DNA of 64,000 nt from Hondaea fermentalgiana (lineage: Eukaryota; Sar; Bigyra; Thraustochytrida; Thraustochytriidae): assembly GCA_014084085.1 (NCBI GenBank), contig NPFB01000012.1, positions 963,047-1,027,046 on the forward strand, in the 5' to 3' direction. The stretch's first letter is position 1; each line of letters starts with the position of its first letter. The notes under the pieces are model-generated. The model was not told where the DNA came from. It did not search any database and worked only from the letters and a program-made list of their open reading frames with translations. The position numbers were made by a program, and so were the translations under genes. Shown here one piece after another: positions 40,459 through 49,151 of the stretch.

Positions 40459-41505
40459 TCAAAGCACAAAGATCGCAGCTGCAATTGACAGCACAAAAGC
40501 GATATTGAAGATGCGCAAAGAAGCAGGACTCGAAGATGTACTCATGACATATTCGCCGTCGCTTCCGCTGCCTTCAACATAGCTCACGAGCCCGCTGCCA
40601 ACAACAGAGTCAATCCAGTCTGTGTGAAACGCAACCCTCGTGTAGATACCGGGGTACCCTTCACGCGCACAGCCATATCCAAATGAAGTGATCCCAAGCT
40701 GAACGTCCTGAGAGCCCTGAGTAAGGAAAAGTGGGCCTCCAGCATCGCCTTGGCAAGTATCTTTGCCCGGAGCCGCAGCGCATATGTACTGATCAAAGTC
40801 AACCTCGTCTGAAGTGACCTCGTACGCGCTGGCACAGGTACCTGAGTTGACAACGTTCAGGTAGGCGCTGCGCAGTTCATTGTCCAATTCTCCGTACTCA
40901 GATGTCGTGCCATAACCAAGCACTTGTACAGACGTTCCATCTTTGAGCAAGGATGCGGCTGTTGCGAGCGATACGGGGGAGGGCAAAGTTGAAGGACTCG
41001 CATATGCATTGGTTTCGACTATGGCAATATCGTTGGTGTCCGTGGTATTGAACAATGGATGAACGTGGAGCAACGCAGCGTAATAGGGTTGCGAAAAGTA
41101 GAAACCATCCTCATCATAAGCGTCATCAAGATCGTCACGAAGAAAGGACACATAGTAACTCGCGAGATTCGATCGATCAGTTGGGATGCATTGGGCTACC
41201 GTGAGAAAGTAATGAGACGTGGAGCTTGCAGAGCCAATGTATGTTCCTCCACACAGAGTGCTGTAACCAGGGAAGTTCATACTGATATGAACCATCCATG
41301 GGTTCTCTAGCGGACTTATGGTCGTTCCACCAACAATGCGAGGACCGACACCTCTCGTGAACAAGGGCTCGGTGACGCTGACTTCGAAGTCCAGTGTCAC
41401 GTTCAGAGGTCCGTGGCCGGACGGAGCTGCGACTGAGTTCGACATCGATGCGAAAAATGTAGTCAGGAGCATCCAGGGAGCAAACATGCTAGCGGCAGCC
41501 CTCAT
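40459..41505 (-). CDS. Catalytically dead S1 protease homologue (pseudoenzyme), copy E
   Basis: 348 residues from the ATG at 41505, signal peptide within residues 1-27. The chymotrypsin fold is preserved with activation site PR|IVGG (57-60), but the catalytic His is Gln (Q105 in TVAQC) and the Ser is Ala (A255 in GDAGGP). Asp (D159 in TNDIAIV) and the pocket Asp (D249) are kept. As in copy D the reading frame is intact, and the loss of His by the same substitution suggests inheritance from a common dead ancestor. The acidic loop (LRDDLDDAYDEDGF), GSDGEYVMS and a hydrophobic tail (FVLSIAAAIFVL) are retained, so it is probably secreted and GPI-anchored. Confidence 0.9.
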   Translation of the reverse strand: MRAAASMFAPWMLLTTFFASMSNSVAAPSGHGPLNVTLDFEVSVTEPLFTRGVGPRIVGGTTISPLENPWMVHISMNFPGYSTLCGGTYIGSASSTSHYFLTVAQCIPTDRSNLASYYVSFLRDDLDDAYDEDGFYFSQPYYAALLHVHPLFNTTDTNDIAIVETNAYASPSTLPSPVSLATAASLLKDGTSVQVLGYGTTSEYGELDNELRSAYLNVVNSGTCASAYEVTSDEVDFDQYICAAAPGKDTCQGDAGGPLFLTQGSQDVQLGITSFGYGCAREGYPGIYTRVAFHTDWIDSVVGSGLVSYVEGSGSDGEYVMSTSSSPASLRIFNIAFVLSIAAAIFVL

Positions 41506-43297
41506 TTTCTTTGTGCAAGCCCAGCGCTTTCTTCTTCAGTTCGTCAAAGTAGTTCGAGGTTGCTTGCCTTTTCGGTTTTGGATTTGCTACACCAGCTTTG
41601 TCTTCCTCAGGGGAGAAAGTGGCTTGACGAAGTATGGACAAAAGAGCGCAGAGTTAAACTATGATTGGCGCGCCGCCTGTCATTGCAAAGCATAAGCATT
41701 GGGCCTAACAGCCGACTCGGAAGCGTGAGGCGGCCTGCACCCTTTGCAAAAGGATATGCAAAGGTCTCCCGCTCTGTGACCGGAGGCGTGCGCCCCGTTT
41801 GCACCGCTCTCTCTCTTGCACAGAGGCACCAGACAGTGTGCGGCGGACAGGAGTAGCGTTGACAACTGGCGTGAACTGTGGGGCGGCCTTGGGTGCTTTG
41901 TTCACGGATGCAGGTGTCAGAGACAAGCAACCGCGCTCGCCCTCGCTCGCCAGCGAAAGCCCTCGGCGCGCGCGGTTGCTGCATGCAGCGGCTGGTCCTC
42001 CTCCTCCTTTTGCAGCCCGGATCGCTGTGCAAACGGGCAAGAACCCCCCGGAGCGTCACCTCCGGGTCCGAGATGGGGCGGCCCGCTGAAAAGCGTACCG
42101 CTGGCGCTGGACCGCTCGCGCTGGACCGGCCACTGGACCGCTGGATCCGCGCACGCCCACGATTTTACGAGTAGCCTTGACATTGTGGTGCGCCCGAAAC
42201 ACACGCGCGGGGCGTGCATGCGTATATGCAAGAAGCTTGTTTGCAGGGGCAGACACGTGCGCTTGACTGTAACAGCTAAGCCCAGCTGCTGCAGCTGCAA
42301 CTCCTCCTTTTGCAGCCCCAATCGCTGTGTGCATGGGCAAGAAGCCCCGGATCGTCACCTCCGGGTGCGTGTCCGAGATGGGACGGCCCGCAAAAAAACG
42401 TACCGCTGGCGCTGGACCGCTGGATCCGCGCGCGCCCACGATTCGAAAAGCAGCCTTACACTGTATGGGTTTCTGTTAGGGCGCGCCCGAAACACACGCG
42501 CGAGTGTGCAAGTGTAAAAGCATAGAGCTTGCTTGCAGGCACAGACACGCGCTGCGCTGTAAGCTAGGGCCGAATGAGAGCCTGTACTTGGGTTCCCGAC
42601 ATGCATTTCTCGGGCGCGCGCACGAAACGGCGTATGTGCACGATTCTACTACCAGTGGCGACACCAAATCCAGCGTAGATCGCGGGCCCGAGCTCGGTCT
42701 TGGGCCAGGTCTTGCGGGCCGTGGACTGGTGACCGACCCCTGCCATTGGCCATCTGGACAGCGCAAAGGAAGGAATGAGGTGTTAACCAGCCATAGCTAG
42801 CAGCTGCCCATCTGCACAGCTTGCTCAATTTGCATTTCCTTCGAACGGTCATGAGGAGGCGACGTGTATTGCATGCCGCGCGCCCGAATCTTCGTCAGCG
42901 AGCGAGAAAGCAAGCCAAAGTCGAGGGAAAAGATCCCGAAGTCACGAAGCTGGCGGACGTTCCGGGTCTGTCACCTGACCGGCCCCGACCTGGACCTGTG
43001 GTATTCGGCGTCATTTTCTTTTTTGTTTCCCTCTTTCTTGCTTGCCCTGCAAAGTCATTTTCAAAACTAACCTTATTAAGCTTCCGCCGAATCTTCCATG
43101 GCGCAGTGCAGTTTCAACCGGAACGCAAAGGGAAGATTGAAAGCAAAATGGGCTTGGCCAGCGCAGATGCAAAGGTCCAGATCAAATATTCCGAGAGAGA
43201 AGCAAATGAAATATCAGGCCGATCTGATGGAGCAAAAACAAAACCAGAACCCCAGAAGGCCACCAAGACTGCAAAGAAGGAAAAGGAGAAGAAGTAC
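41506..43297. other. Divergent promoter region between copies E and F
   Basis: About 1.8 kb between the start codons of copies E (minus) and F (plus). It holds a two-copy tandem duplication of about 297 bases (listed separately) and the sequence shared with 38460-39380. The frame of copy F is open upstream to 42821, but residues there are not protein-like and no signal peptide would result. Confidence 0.65.
41990..42560. repeat. Two diverged tandem copies of a ~297-bp unit
   Basis: CTCCTCCTTTTGCAGCCC occurs at about 42003 and again at about 42300. Each copy is followed by CGTCACCTCCGGG, GTACCGCTGGCGCTGGACCG, CGCTGGATCCGCGC and GCGCCCGAAACACACGCGCG in the same order. The copies have small indels relative to each other. 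Confidence 0.8.
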
Positions 43298-44440
43298 ATG
43301 AAGATGAAGGCTGCCGCAAGCATGTTTGCTCGCTGCATGCTCCTTGCGACGTTTCTCGCATTGATGTCCAGCTCAGCCGCAGCTCTCCTCGGCCATGAAC
43401 CTCTGAGCGTGACGTTGAATTTGGAACATGACTTTAACGCGTCCACCGTCATCAAGGGGGTGAGCCCTCGCATTGTCGGTGGCACAACCATCGGCGCCGC
43501 ATCGCATCCGTGGATGGCCTTTGTCTATTTCGTCTTCAGCGATGGGTCAGCAACGATGTGCGGAGGATCGTACATTGGTTCTTCAAGCTCCACCTCCCAT
43601 TACTTTCTTACTGCAGCGCATTGCGTTCCGAATGATCAATCAAATCTCGATGGCTATTACGTGGGCCTTCTTATTGACGATCTTGGCGCCTCTTCCGACT
43701 CTGATTCAATTCTTTTTTCGCAGCCTTACTCCAGTGATTTGCTCAATCCTCATCCGTCGTACTCTGTCATGACGAGCGGCGCTTTGGACGATGACATTGC
43801 CATCATCAAAACCACGGGAGCTATCAATCCTTCAGCTCTCCCCTCCCCCGTCTCTCTTGCAGTTACTGGATCCTCGCTCTATGATGGAACGTCAGTGCAG
43901 GTGATTGGATACGGCGCGACCTACGAAGGCGACACATCGAACACTGTGCGCCGAAGTGTCTACCTGAATGTTGCTAATCGAAACACCTGCGCCAATACGT
44001 ACGGCCTCACGTACAATCTCGATCAGTATGTATGCGCTGCGGCTTCGGGCAAGGATAGCTGCCAGGGCGACTCTGGTGGTCCTCTTTTCCTCACGCAGAG
44101 CTCCGTGGACATTCAGCTCGGAATCGTCTCCTTCGGGAATGGCTGCGCGCGCGATGGATACCCTGGTGTCTACACGAACGTTGCTGTCTACAGCAGCTGG
44201 ATCGATTCTGTTGTTGGCAGCGGGCTCGTGACGTATGTTGCTGGGGCGGGGAGTAATGGACAGTACGTCATGGAATCTTCAAGCACTCCGAGTCCAACAC
44301 TGAGTCCAACACCGAGTCCAACACCATCTCAAACCACCTTGCCGCCAACCAACGATCTTGATTTCCCGACTTCTGCTGCCATGCGGGTTCTGGATGTCGG
44401 CCTCGTGATGTCCCTCGTAGCTGGGCTTGCTCTGATGTGA
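43298..44440 (+). CDS. Secreted trypsin-like serine protease (S1), copy F
   Basis: 380 residues from the ATG at 43298 (a second ATG follows two codons later). Signal peptide FARCMLLATFLALMSSSAAA, almost the same as in dead copy D. Activation site PR|IVGG (59-62). The triad is complete: H108 in TAAHC, D166 in LDDDIAI and S259 in GDSGGP; D253 predicts cleavage after Lys/Arg. The acidic insert (LIDDLGASSDSDSI) and GSNGQYVMES are present. A Ser-Pro-Thr repeat linker (SPTPSPTPS) precedes a hydrophobic GPI-like tail. It is the only cluster member on the plus strand and is divergent from dead copy E. Confidence 0.92.
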   Translation: MKMKAAASMFARCMLLATFLALMSSSAAALLGHEPLSVTLNLEHDFNASTVIKGVSPRIVGGTTIGAASHPWMAFVYFVFSDGSATMCGGSYIGSSSSTSHYFLTAAHCVPNDQSNLDGYYVGLLIDDLGASSDSDSILFSQPYSSDLLNPHPSYSVMTSGALDDDIAIIKTTGAINPSALPSPVSLAVTGSSLYDGTSVQVIGYGATYEGDTSNTVRRSVYLNVANRNTCANTYGLTYNLDQYVCAAASGKDSCQGDSGGPLFLTQSSVDIQLGIVSFGNGCARDGYPGVYTNVAVYSSWIDSVVGSGLVTYVAGAGSNGQYVMESSSTPSPTLSPTPSPTPSQTTLPPTNDLDFPTSAAMRVLDVGLVMSLVAGLALM

Positions 44441-45288
44441 GCGCTCCCTCAATGCAACGCTCCGAATTCATCATTTTTAACATGATTCTAAACATGATTC
44501 TACAGGCCTTGGGTTTACATAGTTTTGCCTGCCAATACATTCAGTCTTCTTTCTTCGTTTTACGTGCAGAAGTGATTTTTTTTTTAAACTAGGCGAGTCT
44601 TGCTTAATCTCAGATGTTGCGTCTCTTCAAAACAGCCGTATTCTCTCTTTGGCAACGTCTTTGCATTGGTATCTCTGTGAGACCCGAGACACCTTGAAGA
44701 TGATTTGTCCTCTCTCCTAATCTGTATTCATCATTCATCATGCTGTTCGAAAGGTGCGTTTCACAAATTCCAATCAGGTCCCAATTAGGAAGCAGGCAGC
44801 GTACCACAAGTATAGTCTGTCTTGAGCTCGCAAGTTGTTTTGGGAGAGAGAATGGACGCGGTGAAATAAGGCTGACACTCGTACTCACCAGCTTGCTTCG
44901 ATTTCCATGGTTCTTGCCAAAAGCCTGCTGACCACGACAACATCGTCTGTCTCGCACAAGGTTCCATTGCGCGTACACGCATACTATAATCCCAAACTTG
45001 GGGTTGAAGTCACAATACTTCTTCTTTAAAAGCGGAAAATAAGTAAAAGTCTGCTACTTGAGCTAGAGTATGCATCAATAGAGAAACGGGACTTTCGTCT
45101 TTGGGAACAGATAGACCGATATTTTCAAGCACATTTTCCAGGGCCCTACCTTGCCAGACCTGTGTGTCACACGCGGGTTCAGAACATAGAAGAACGAACC
45201 ACGACACTTGTGCAATCTCAAACCAAAGCATACGCTTGCTAGCCTTTATCTTCAAAACATCTTCGGTAACGATGATTGTGGACTCCGC
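44441..45288. other. Convergent intergenic region
   Basis: The 3' flanks of protease F (plus) and the WD40 gene (minus). Residual similarity of 44590-44770, inverted, to 40180-40350 (TCAGATGTTGCGTCTCTTCA block) shows that a 3' flank was duplicated along with the protease. No gene supported. Confidence 0.65.
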
Positions 45289-46851
45289 TCACTTGTACAC
45301 ACCAATACGTCCTGCGCGACAGCCAAAGACGACAAGATCTTGAGGGGAAACTGGGTCAACGTGAATTACTTCGACGGCGCAAATGCAATTCGGGTTTTCC
45401 CAAGTGGCAAGACATGCGCCTGTCCGAATATCGACCATATGAATGACATTGTCTGTGGAAACCGAAACGACAAGGGTGTCGTTGACGACACGCACAAATT
45501 GTACTCCACGCTTGTGCTGATATTTAGCGATGATCCGGCCAGAAAGGTCGAAGAGAATCCAGCTTCGATCCCATGAAGAGGAAAGAATGTGGCCATCCCG
45601 CGTACAAGAGACTGAAACAACAACGCCTCGATGCCCGCGGCACACGCCTACTTCCAGACCGTGCCGTACGTCCCAAAGACGTACAGACGTGTCGCGCGAG
45701 CCAGAGACGAGGATTTCATGACGCGAGTCTGGGAGACGCATGGTCGCAAGCGTCTGGACAGGGCCAGCGTGCCCACGAAGAACACCCCGTCCTCGCATCT
45801 GGCCAGGGCCGACGCGACAACGCCACATACGAATAGTACAGTCCGTGGAGGCGCTTGCCAAATCGGCGCCATTCCTGCCTTGACGCAGGGCACAAAGAGC
45901 AGTCACAGGTCCTTGATGGCCTTTGCAAGAACCAATACATTCACCCGTGCTTGCATCCCAAAGACGCACAATGCCATCCGACCAGCCCGTGGCCAAAACA
46001 AGGCTGTTTGCGTGTCTATCGACCCGCGTCATGCACGTGACGCGTGCTGAGCCGGAGATCTCGGGATGGTCATCTGTGAGAACCACGACGCGCTCCTCGC
46101 CAGGCAAAAGGTCCCCTGTTCTGACGAGTGCCAAAGAAGATTTCCATGCGCAGGCAACGCGCCAAGGTGAAAGCGCAAAGACCTTGACAAGGGGTTCGCC
46201 AGCCGGGGCAACTGGTTCCCGGAGAATGAGTCTGCCTGAGTCTAAGTCATTTAATTGCAGAATGCCTTCTCTTGACCCGCTCGCAATGATGCTTGCAGAT
46301 GCGCTCATGCATGTCATCTCGCCATGCTCAAAGTACGCTTTGGGGTCGAGCATTTCGCTCCATTGGGCGTGCAGCCCAGGACGGCGGTGCCGAGCCACGT
46401 CAAGACGCTGAACAAAGTCGTCCCTTTCGCCGAGAGTCGGCACGAGCTGTACGTACAAGTGCTCTTCCAGAAATGGTAGAGAGCTCTCTCCCCGATGCCC
46501 AATTCGCTGAAATGCTTTCGCCAAGCCAGGTCTGTGAATTGTGGACTTATCGATGAGATCTCCAAGCGTTTGCAGCTGGCCGGCTTCGGCAATCGCTCGG
46601 ACCCACTCTACTTGCGCAGCGAGGAGCGCGACTGCTTCGGCAAGCGCGAGACGATGCATTGTGCCGTCGCATGAAGCTTCATTCTCATGGTCCACGAATG
46701 AGTTCTCCATGAGGTTGACTGCTGCGAACGCATGTGCAAGGTCCTCGGGCGTCAAAAACTCTGCAATGCAGGCCACGAGCGCCGGGTCGCCGAGGCGCAG
46801 GTACGCGCCAAGTCGCGACTCTCGAGGTTTTTGCAGTTCTTGCTCTTGCAT
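45289..46851 (-). CDS. WD40-repeat protein with possible N-terminal F-box-like helix
   Basis: 520 residues from the ATG at 46851; the open frame extends 39 residues upstream but is Arg-rich and probably leader. Residues 15-45 (LGDPALVACIAEFLTPEDLA) resemble an F-box (Leu-Pro-type start replaced by Leu-Gly-Asp), which I treat as tentative. Residues about 170-520 form WD40 repeats with recognisable units such as TGWSDGIVRLWDASTGECIG, SASTDCTIRMWRC and SGSRDTSVRLWDVRHG. If the F-box is real, the protein would recruit substrates to an SCF ubiquitin ligase. Otherwise it is a generic scaffold. Specific orthology not recognised. Confidence 0.85.
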   Translation of the reverse strand: MQEQELQKPRESRLGAYLRLGDPALVACIAEFLTPEDLAHAFAAVNLMENSFVDHENEASCDGTMHRLALAEAVALLAAQVEWVRAIAEAGQLQTLGDLIDKSTIHRPGLAKAFQRIGHRGESSLPFLEEHLYVQLVPTLGERDDFVQRLDVARHRRPGLHAQWSEMLDPKAYFEHGEMTCMSASASIIASGSREGILQLNDLDSGRLILREPVAPAGEPLVKVFALSPWRVACAWKSSLALVRTGDLLPGEERVVVLTDDHPEISGSARVTCMTRVDRHANSLVLATGWSDGIVRLWDASTGECIGSCKGHQGPVTALCALRQGRNGADLASASTDCTIRMWRCRVGPGQMRGRGVLRGHAGPVQTLATMRLPDSRHEILVSGSRDTSVRLWDVRHGLEVGVCRGHRGVVVSVSCTRDGHILSSSWDRSWILFDLSGRIIAKYQHKRGVQFVRVVNDTLVVSVSTDNVIHMVDIRTGACLATWENPNCICAVEVIHVDPVSPQDLVVFGCRAGRIGVYK

Positions 46852-47149
46852 CGTGTTTTCGCGAGCGAGTCGCTCTGGTCTCGCCGCCTCGCCGCTCTTC
46901 TCCTTGCCCTTGCGCCGAGAACGCGTGCGGGACAAGCCGAGCGCTCGCTCGCTGGCCCGCTCGTGCAAACCTCACACGCGAGTCCACCGGCCACGGCTGG
47001 CGGTTCTCCGTCTAGAAAAGCACTCCCGGATGCTGCGGTCGCGCGCAGCCTTTCGCCGCGGTCCTTCGCTGCGTCCTGCCTCGCCCACCCGATGCAGCTC
47101 TGCTCTGCTCTGCTCTGCTCTGCTCTGCTCTGCTCTGCTCTGCTCTGCT
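46852..47149. other. Intergenic region running into gap 2
   Basis: This is the 5' flank of the WD40 gene, ending in a (CTCTG)n pentanucleotide repeat of about ten units at 47098-47149 that abuts the assembly gap. Confidence 0.8.
47098..47149. repeat. (CTCTG)n microsatellite at gap edge
   Basis: About ten uninterrupted pentanucleotide units ending exactly at the N block. Confidence 0.95.
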
Positions 47150-47249
47150 NNNNNNNNNNNNNNNNNNNNNNNNNNNNNNNNNNNNNNNNNNNNNNNNNNN
47201 NNNNNNNNNNNNNNNNNNNNNNNNNNNNNNNNNNNNNNNNNNNNNNNNN
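47150..47249. other. Assembly gap (100 N)
   Basis: Exactly 100 N, so the true size is unknown. It separates the 5' flanks of two divergent genes. Confidence 0.99.
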
Positions 47250-47614
47250 CCCCCCCCGCCTCGGCAAGCAATCAACTCCGCGGTCCGCGGCGAACCTTCG
47301 CTGTTCGCGGCCGAGCCCCGGCCGGGTTTCCTCGTTCCCTCGTTCGGCTCTGGCGGCTTCCTGTCGATCCGCGCGCAGCTGCAGCTGCAGCAGGCTGGTC
47401 GCGCATCTCGCGACGCGCTTGTGCCGCAGGCAGCAGCAGCAGCAGCAAACCGCGATCTCCGCGACGCATTCCCGCGAGCTTTCTTCGCTGCCCGGGACGA
47501 CGAGACAGAGAGACAGACGGCAGACAGAGATTGAGACGGACCCTCGCCAAGAAGAACGAGAACAGGAGCGAGCGACTCGGACTCGGAGCGCGAGGGGCAC
47601 AACTGATTCCCTTC

Positions 47615-48829
47615 ATGCGCGCGGCGCTGGCACGACTCGGGCCCGTGCGACAGCTGCTTGTCCGGGAGCAGCGGACGCGCGCGCTTGCCTCGGCGACAGC
47701 GGCGGTGGACCTGCGGCCGCCCCGGAGGAGGTGCGGCAGCATCATGGGCGGCTCTGTCTCGCAGGAGCGCCTTAACAACGTGCAGGACGAAGTCCTCGCG
47801 CGCATCGCAGGCCACACCCGCGACGTCGACGGCGTCCCGGTAGCCTTTGAGCGCGTGCGTACCGTGGTCGGCGAAGATGAAGGAGGAGCAGAGGTGGTGC
47901 ACTCCATTGAGTGCCATCGTGTAGACAGCAAGGCGACCTCCAATGCCATGACGGCAACGACGAACAACAAGCCCATCGTCATGTTGCATGGCTACGGCGC
48001 AGGAAGCCTGCTGTTTGCAAACAACATGGCAAGGATTGCCCAGCGTACAGGGCGCCCCGTGATCGCTGTCGATTGGCTCGGCTGCGCAGGCTCGGGTCGC
48101 CCGCCATGGATTGCCAAGAACGAAAACGAAGCGATCGACTGGTTCATTGAGCCTCTCGAGCGCTGGCGCGAACAACGCGGCATCGAAAAGTTCGACGTTG
48201 TTGGTCACAGTCTCGGTGCCTACCTTGCGGCGCACTATGCTCTGCGAGGGGGTAAAAATCATATCGACAAACTGGTACTTGCCAGTCCTTTTGGCCTGCC
48301 AGCGCGTCCAGAGGACATCAATGCTCAACCCCGCTCTTTCTTTTTCCGAACCATCCTTTGGCTCTGGGAGCAAGGCGCAAATCCGCACCATCTCATTCGT
48401 GGCTCTGGGTTCTACGGACGTAGGCTCGTGGAAGGATTCTTCCAGAATCGATTTGGCTCGCGTACGCTCGGCTTTAAAGGTCTTGACGAAAACGACGAGG
48501 CCACCAACGGTCTCCTCGTCGACTACATGTACCAAATCAGTGCTGCCCCGGCAAGTGGCGAGCATGCACTTTCCACGATTATGCATCCCATGGCGTACGC
48601 AAAGCGCCCTCTCGTCGACGATTTGCCCAAAATCACCGGCATGGACGTTATGGTCGTCTTTGGCAGCCGTGACTGGATGGCGCGCGATCTTGGATCCGCG
48701 GAGCATGCGCTTTCGCAGATGAACTCGCCTCGCAACGCCCTTCGCGTCATTCCTGGAACCCATCACGTCTATCTCAACGAGGTTTTTGATGACGATGTGA
48801 CTGCCTTTTTCGATGGCGCGAAGCGATAG
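47615..48829 (+). CDS. Alpha/beta hydrolase of the ABHD4/ABHD5 (CGI-58) family
   Basis: 404 residues from the ATG at 47615; a second ATG at 47744 would give 361 residues beginning MGGSVSQ, a good N-myristoylation motif. The hydrolase core shows the oxyanion-hole loop MLHGYGAG, DWLGCAGSGRP, the nucleophile elbow GHSLGAY (S199), the acid in FGSRDWM (D353) and the base in GTHHVYLNE (H384). The intact Ser sets it apart from animal ABHD5, where it is Asn, and fits an ABHD4-type lysophospholipase or N-acyl-phospholipid lipase. ABHD5 relatives govern lipid-droplet lipolysis, relevant in an oil-rich protist, but that is inference. The frame also runs back through the gap, which I do not use. Confidence 0.88.
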   Translation: MRAALARLGPVRQLLVREQRTRALASATAAVDLRPPRRRCGSIMGGSVSQERLNNVQDEVLARIAGHTRDVDGVPVAFERVRTVVGEDEGGAEVVHSIECHRVDSKATSNAMTATTNNKPIVMLHGYGAGSLLFANNMARIAQRTGRPVIAVDWLGCAGSGRPPWIAKNENEAIDWFIEPLERWREQRGIEKFDVVGHSLGAYLAAHYALRGGKNHIDKLVLASPFGLPARPEDINAQPRSFFFRTILWLWEQGANPHHLIRGSGFYGRRLVEGFFQNRFGSRTLGFKGLDENDEATNGLLVDYMYQISAAPASGEHALSTIMHPMAYAKRPLVDDLPKITGMDVMVVFGSRDWMARDLGSAEHALSQMNSPRNALRVIPGTHHVYLNEVFDDDVTAFFDGAKR

Positions 48830-49151
48830 AATCAACGTTTAGACCCGGCAGCTCTCATTCCTTCCTGCCTTCTTTGCTGCCTTCTTTTTTGTTCAATAAG
48901 ATAATTCAATCCGTATACGTCTGCCTGTTTTTATGGCTGACTGTCACTCACTTCACAACATATTCTTCTCTTTTTGGAATGATTTGCAACAAGGCGTCCT
49001 TGTTCCTCTCCAGCTTCTCTTCGCAAGCATGCCATGTCATCAGAGATGACACGGGATATCAAAAAATTAATATTGCATAGGCCTTCTCGTCTTTAGCCCT
49101 GATCAGGTCCCAAGGGCAAGCTAGGGCTGATTCCTGCAACGTTGCGTAGTA
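48830..49151. other. Convergent intergenic region
   Basis: 3' flanks of the hydrolase and lipid-kinase genes; AT-rich (48890-49080). No gene seen. Confidence 0.65.

Noticed and set aside
42821..43297. 159-codon upstream extension of protease F
   Set aside because: Begins in sequence homologous to the non-coding 38.5-39.4 kb region and would bury the signal peptide. The start at 43298 matches copy D.
46541..48829. A 762-codon plus-strand frame joining sequence before and after gap 2
   Set aside because: The part before the gap is antisense to the WD40 gene and the gap size is unknown. Only the part from 47615 has protein character.
47012..48835. 607-codon open frame on the minus strand opposite the ABHD-like gene
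   Set aside because: It is an antisense shadow in GC-rich DNA and runs through the 100-N gap. It contains no recognisable motif, whereas the plus strand encodes a complete hydrolase.
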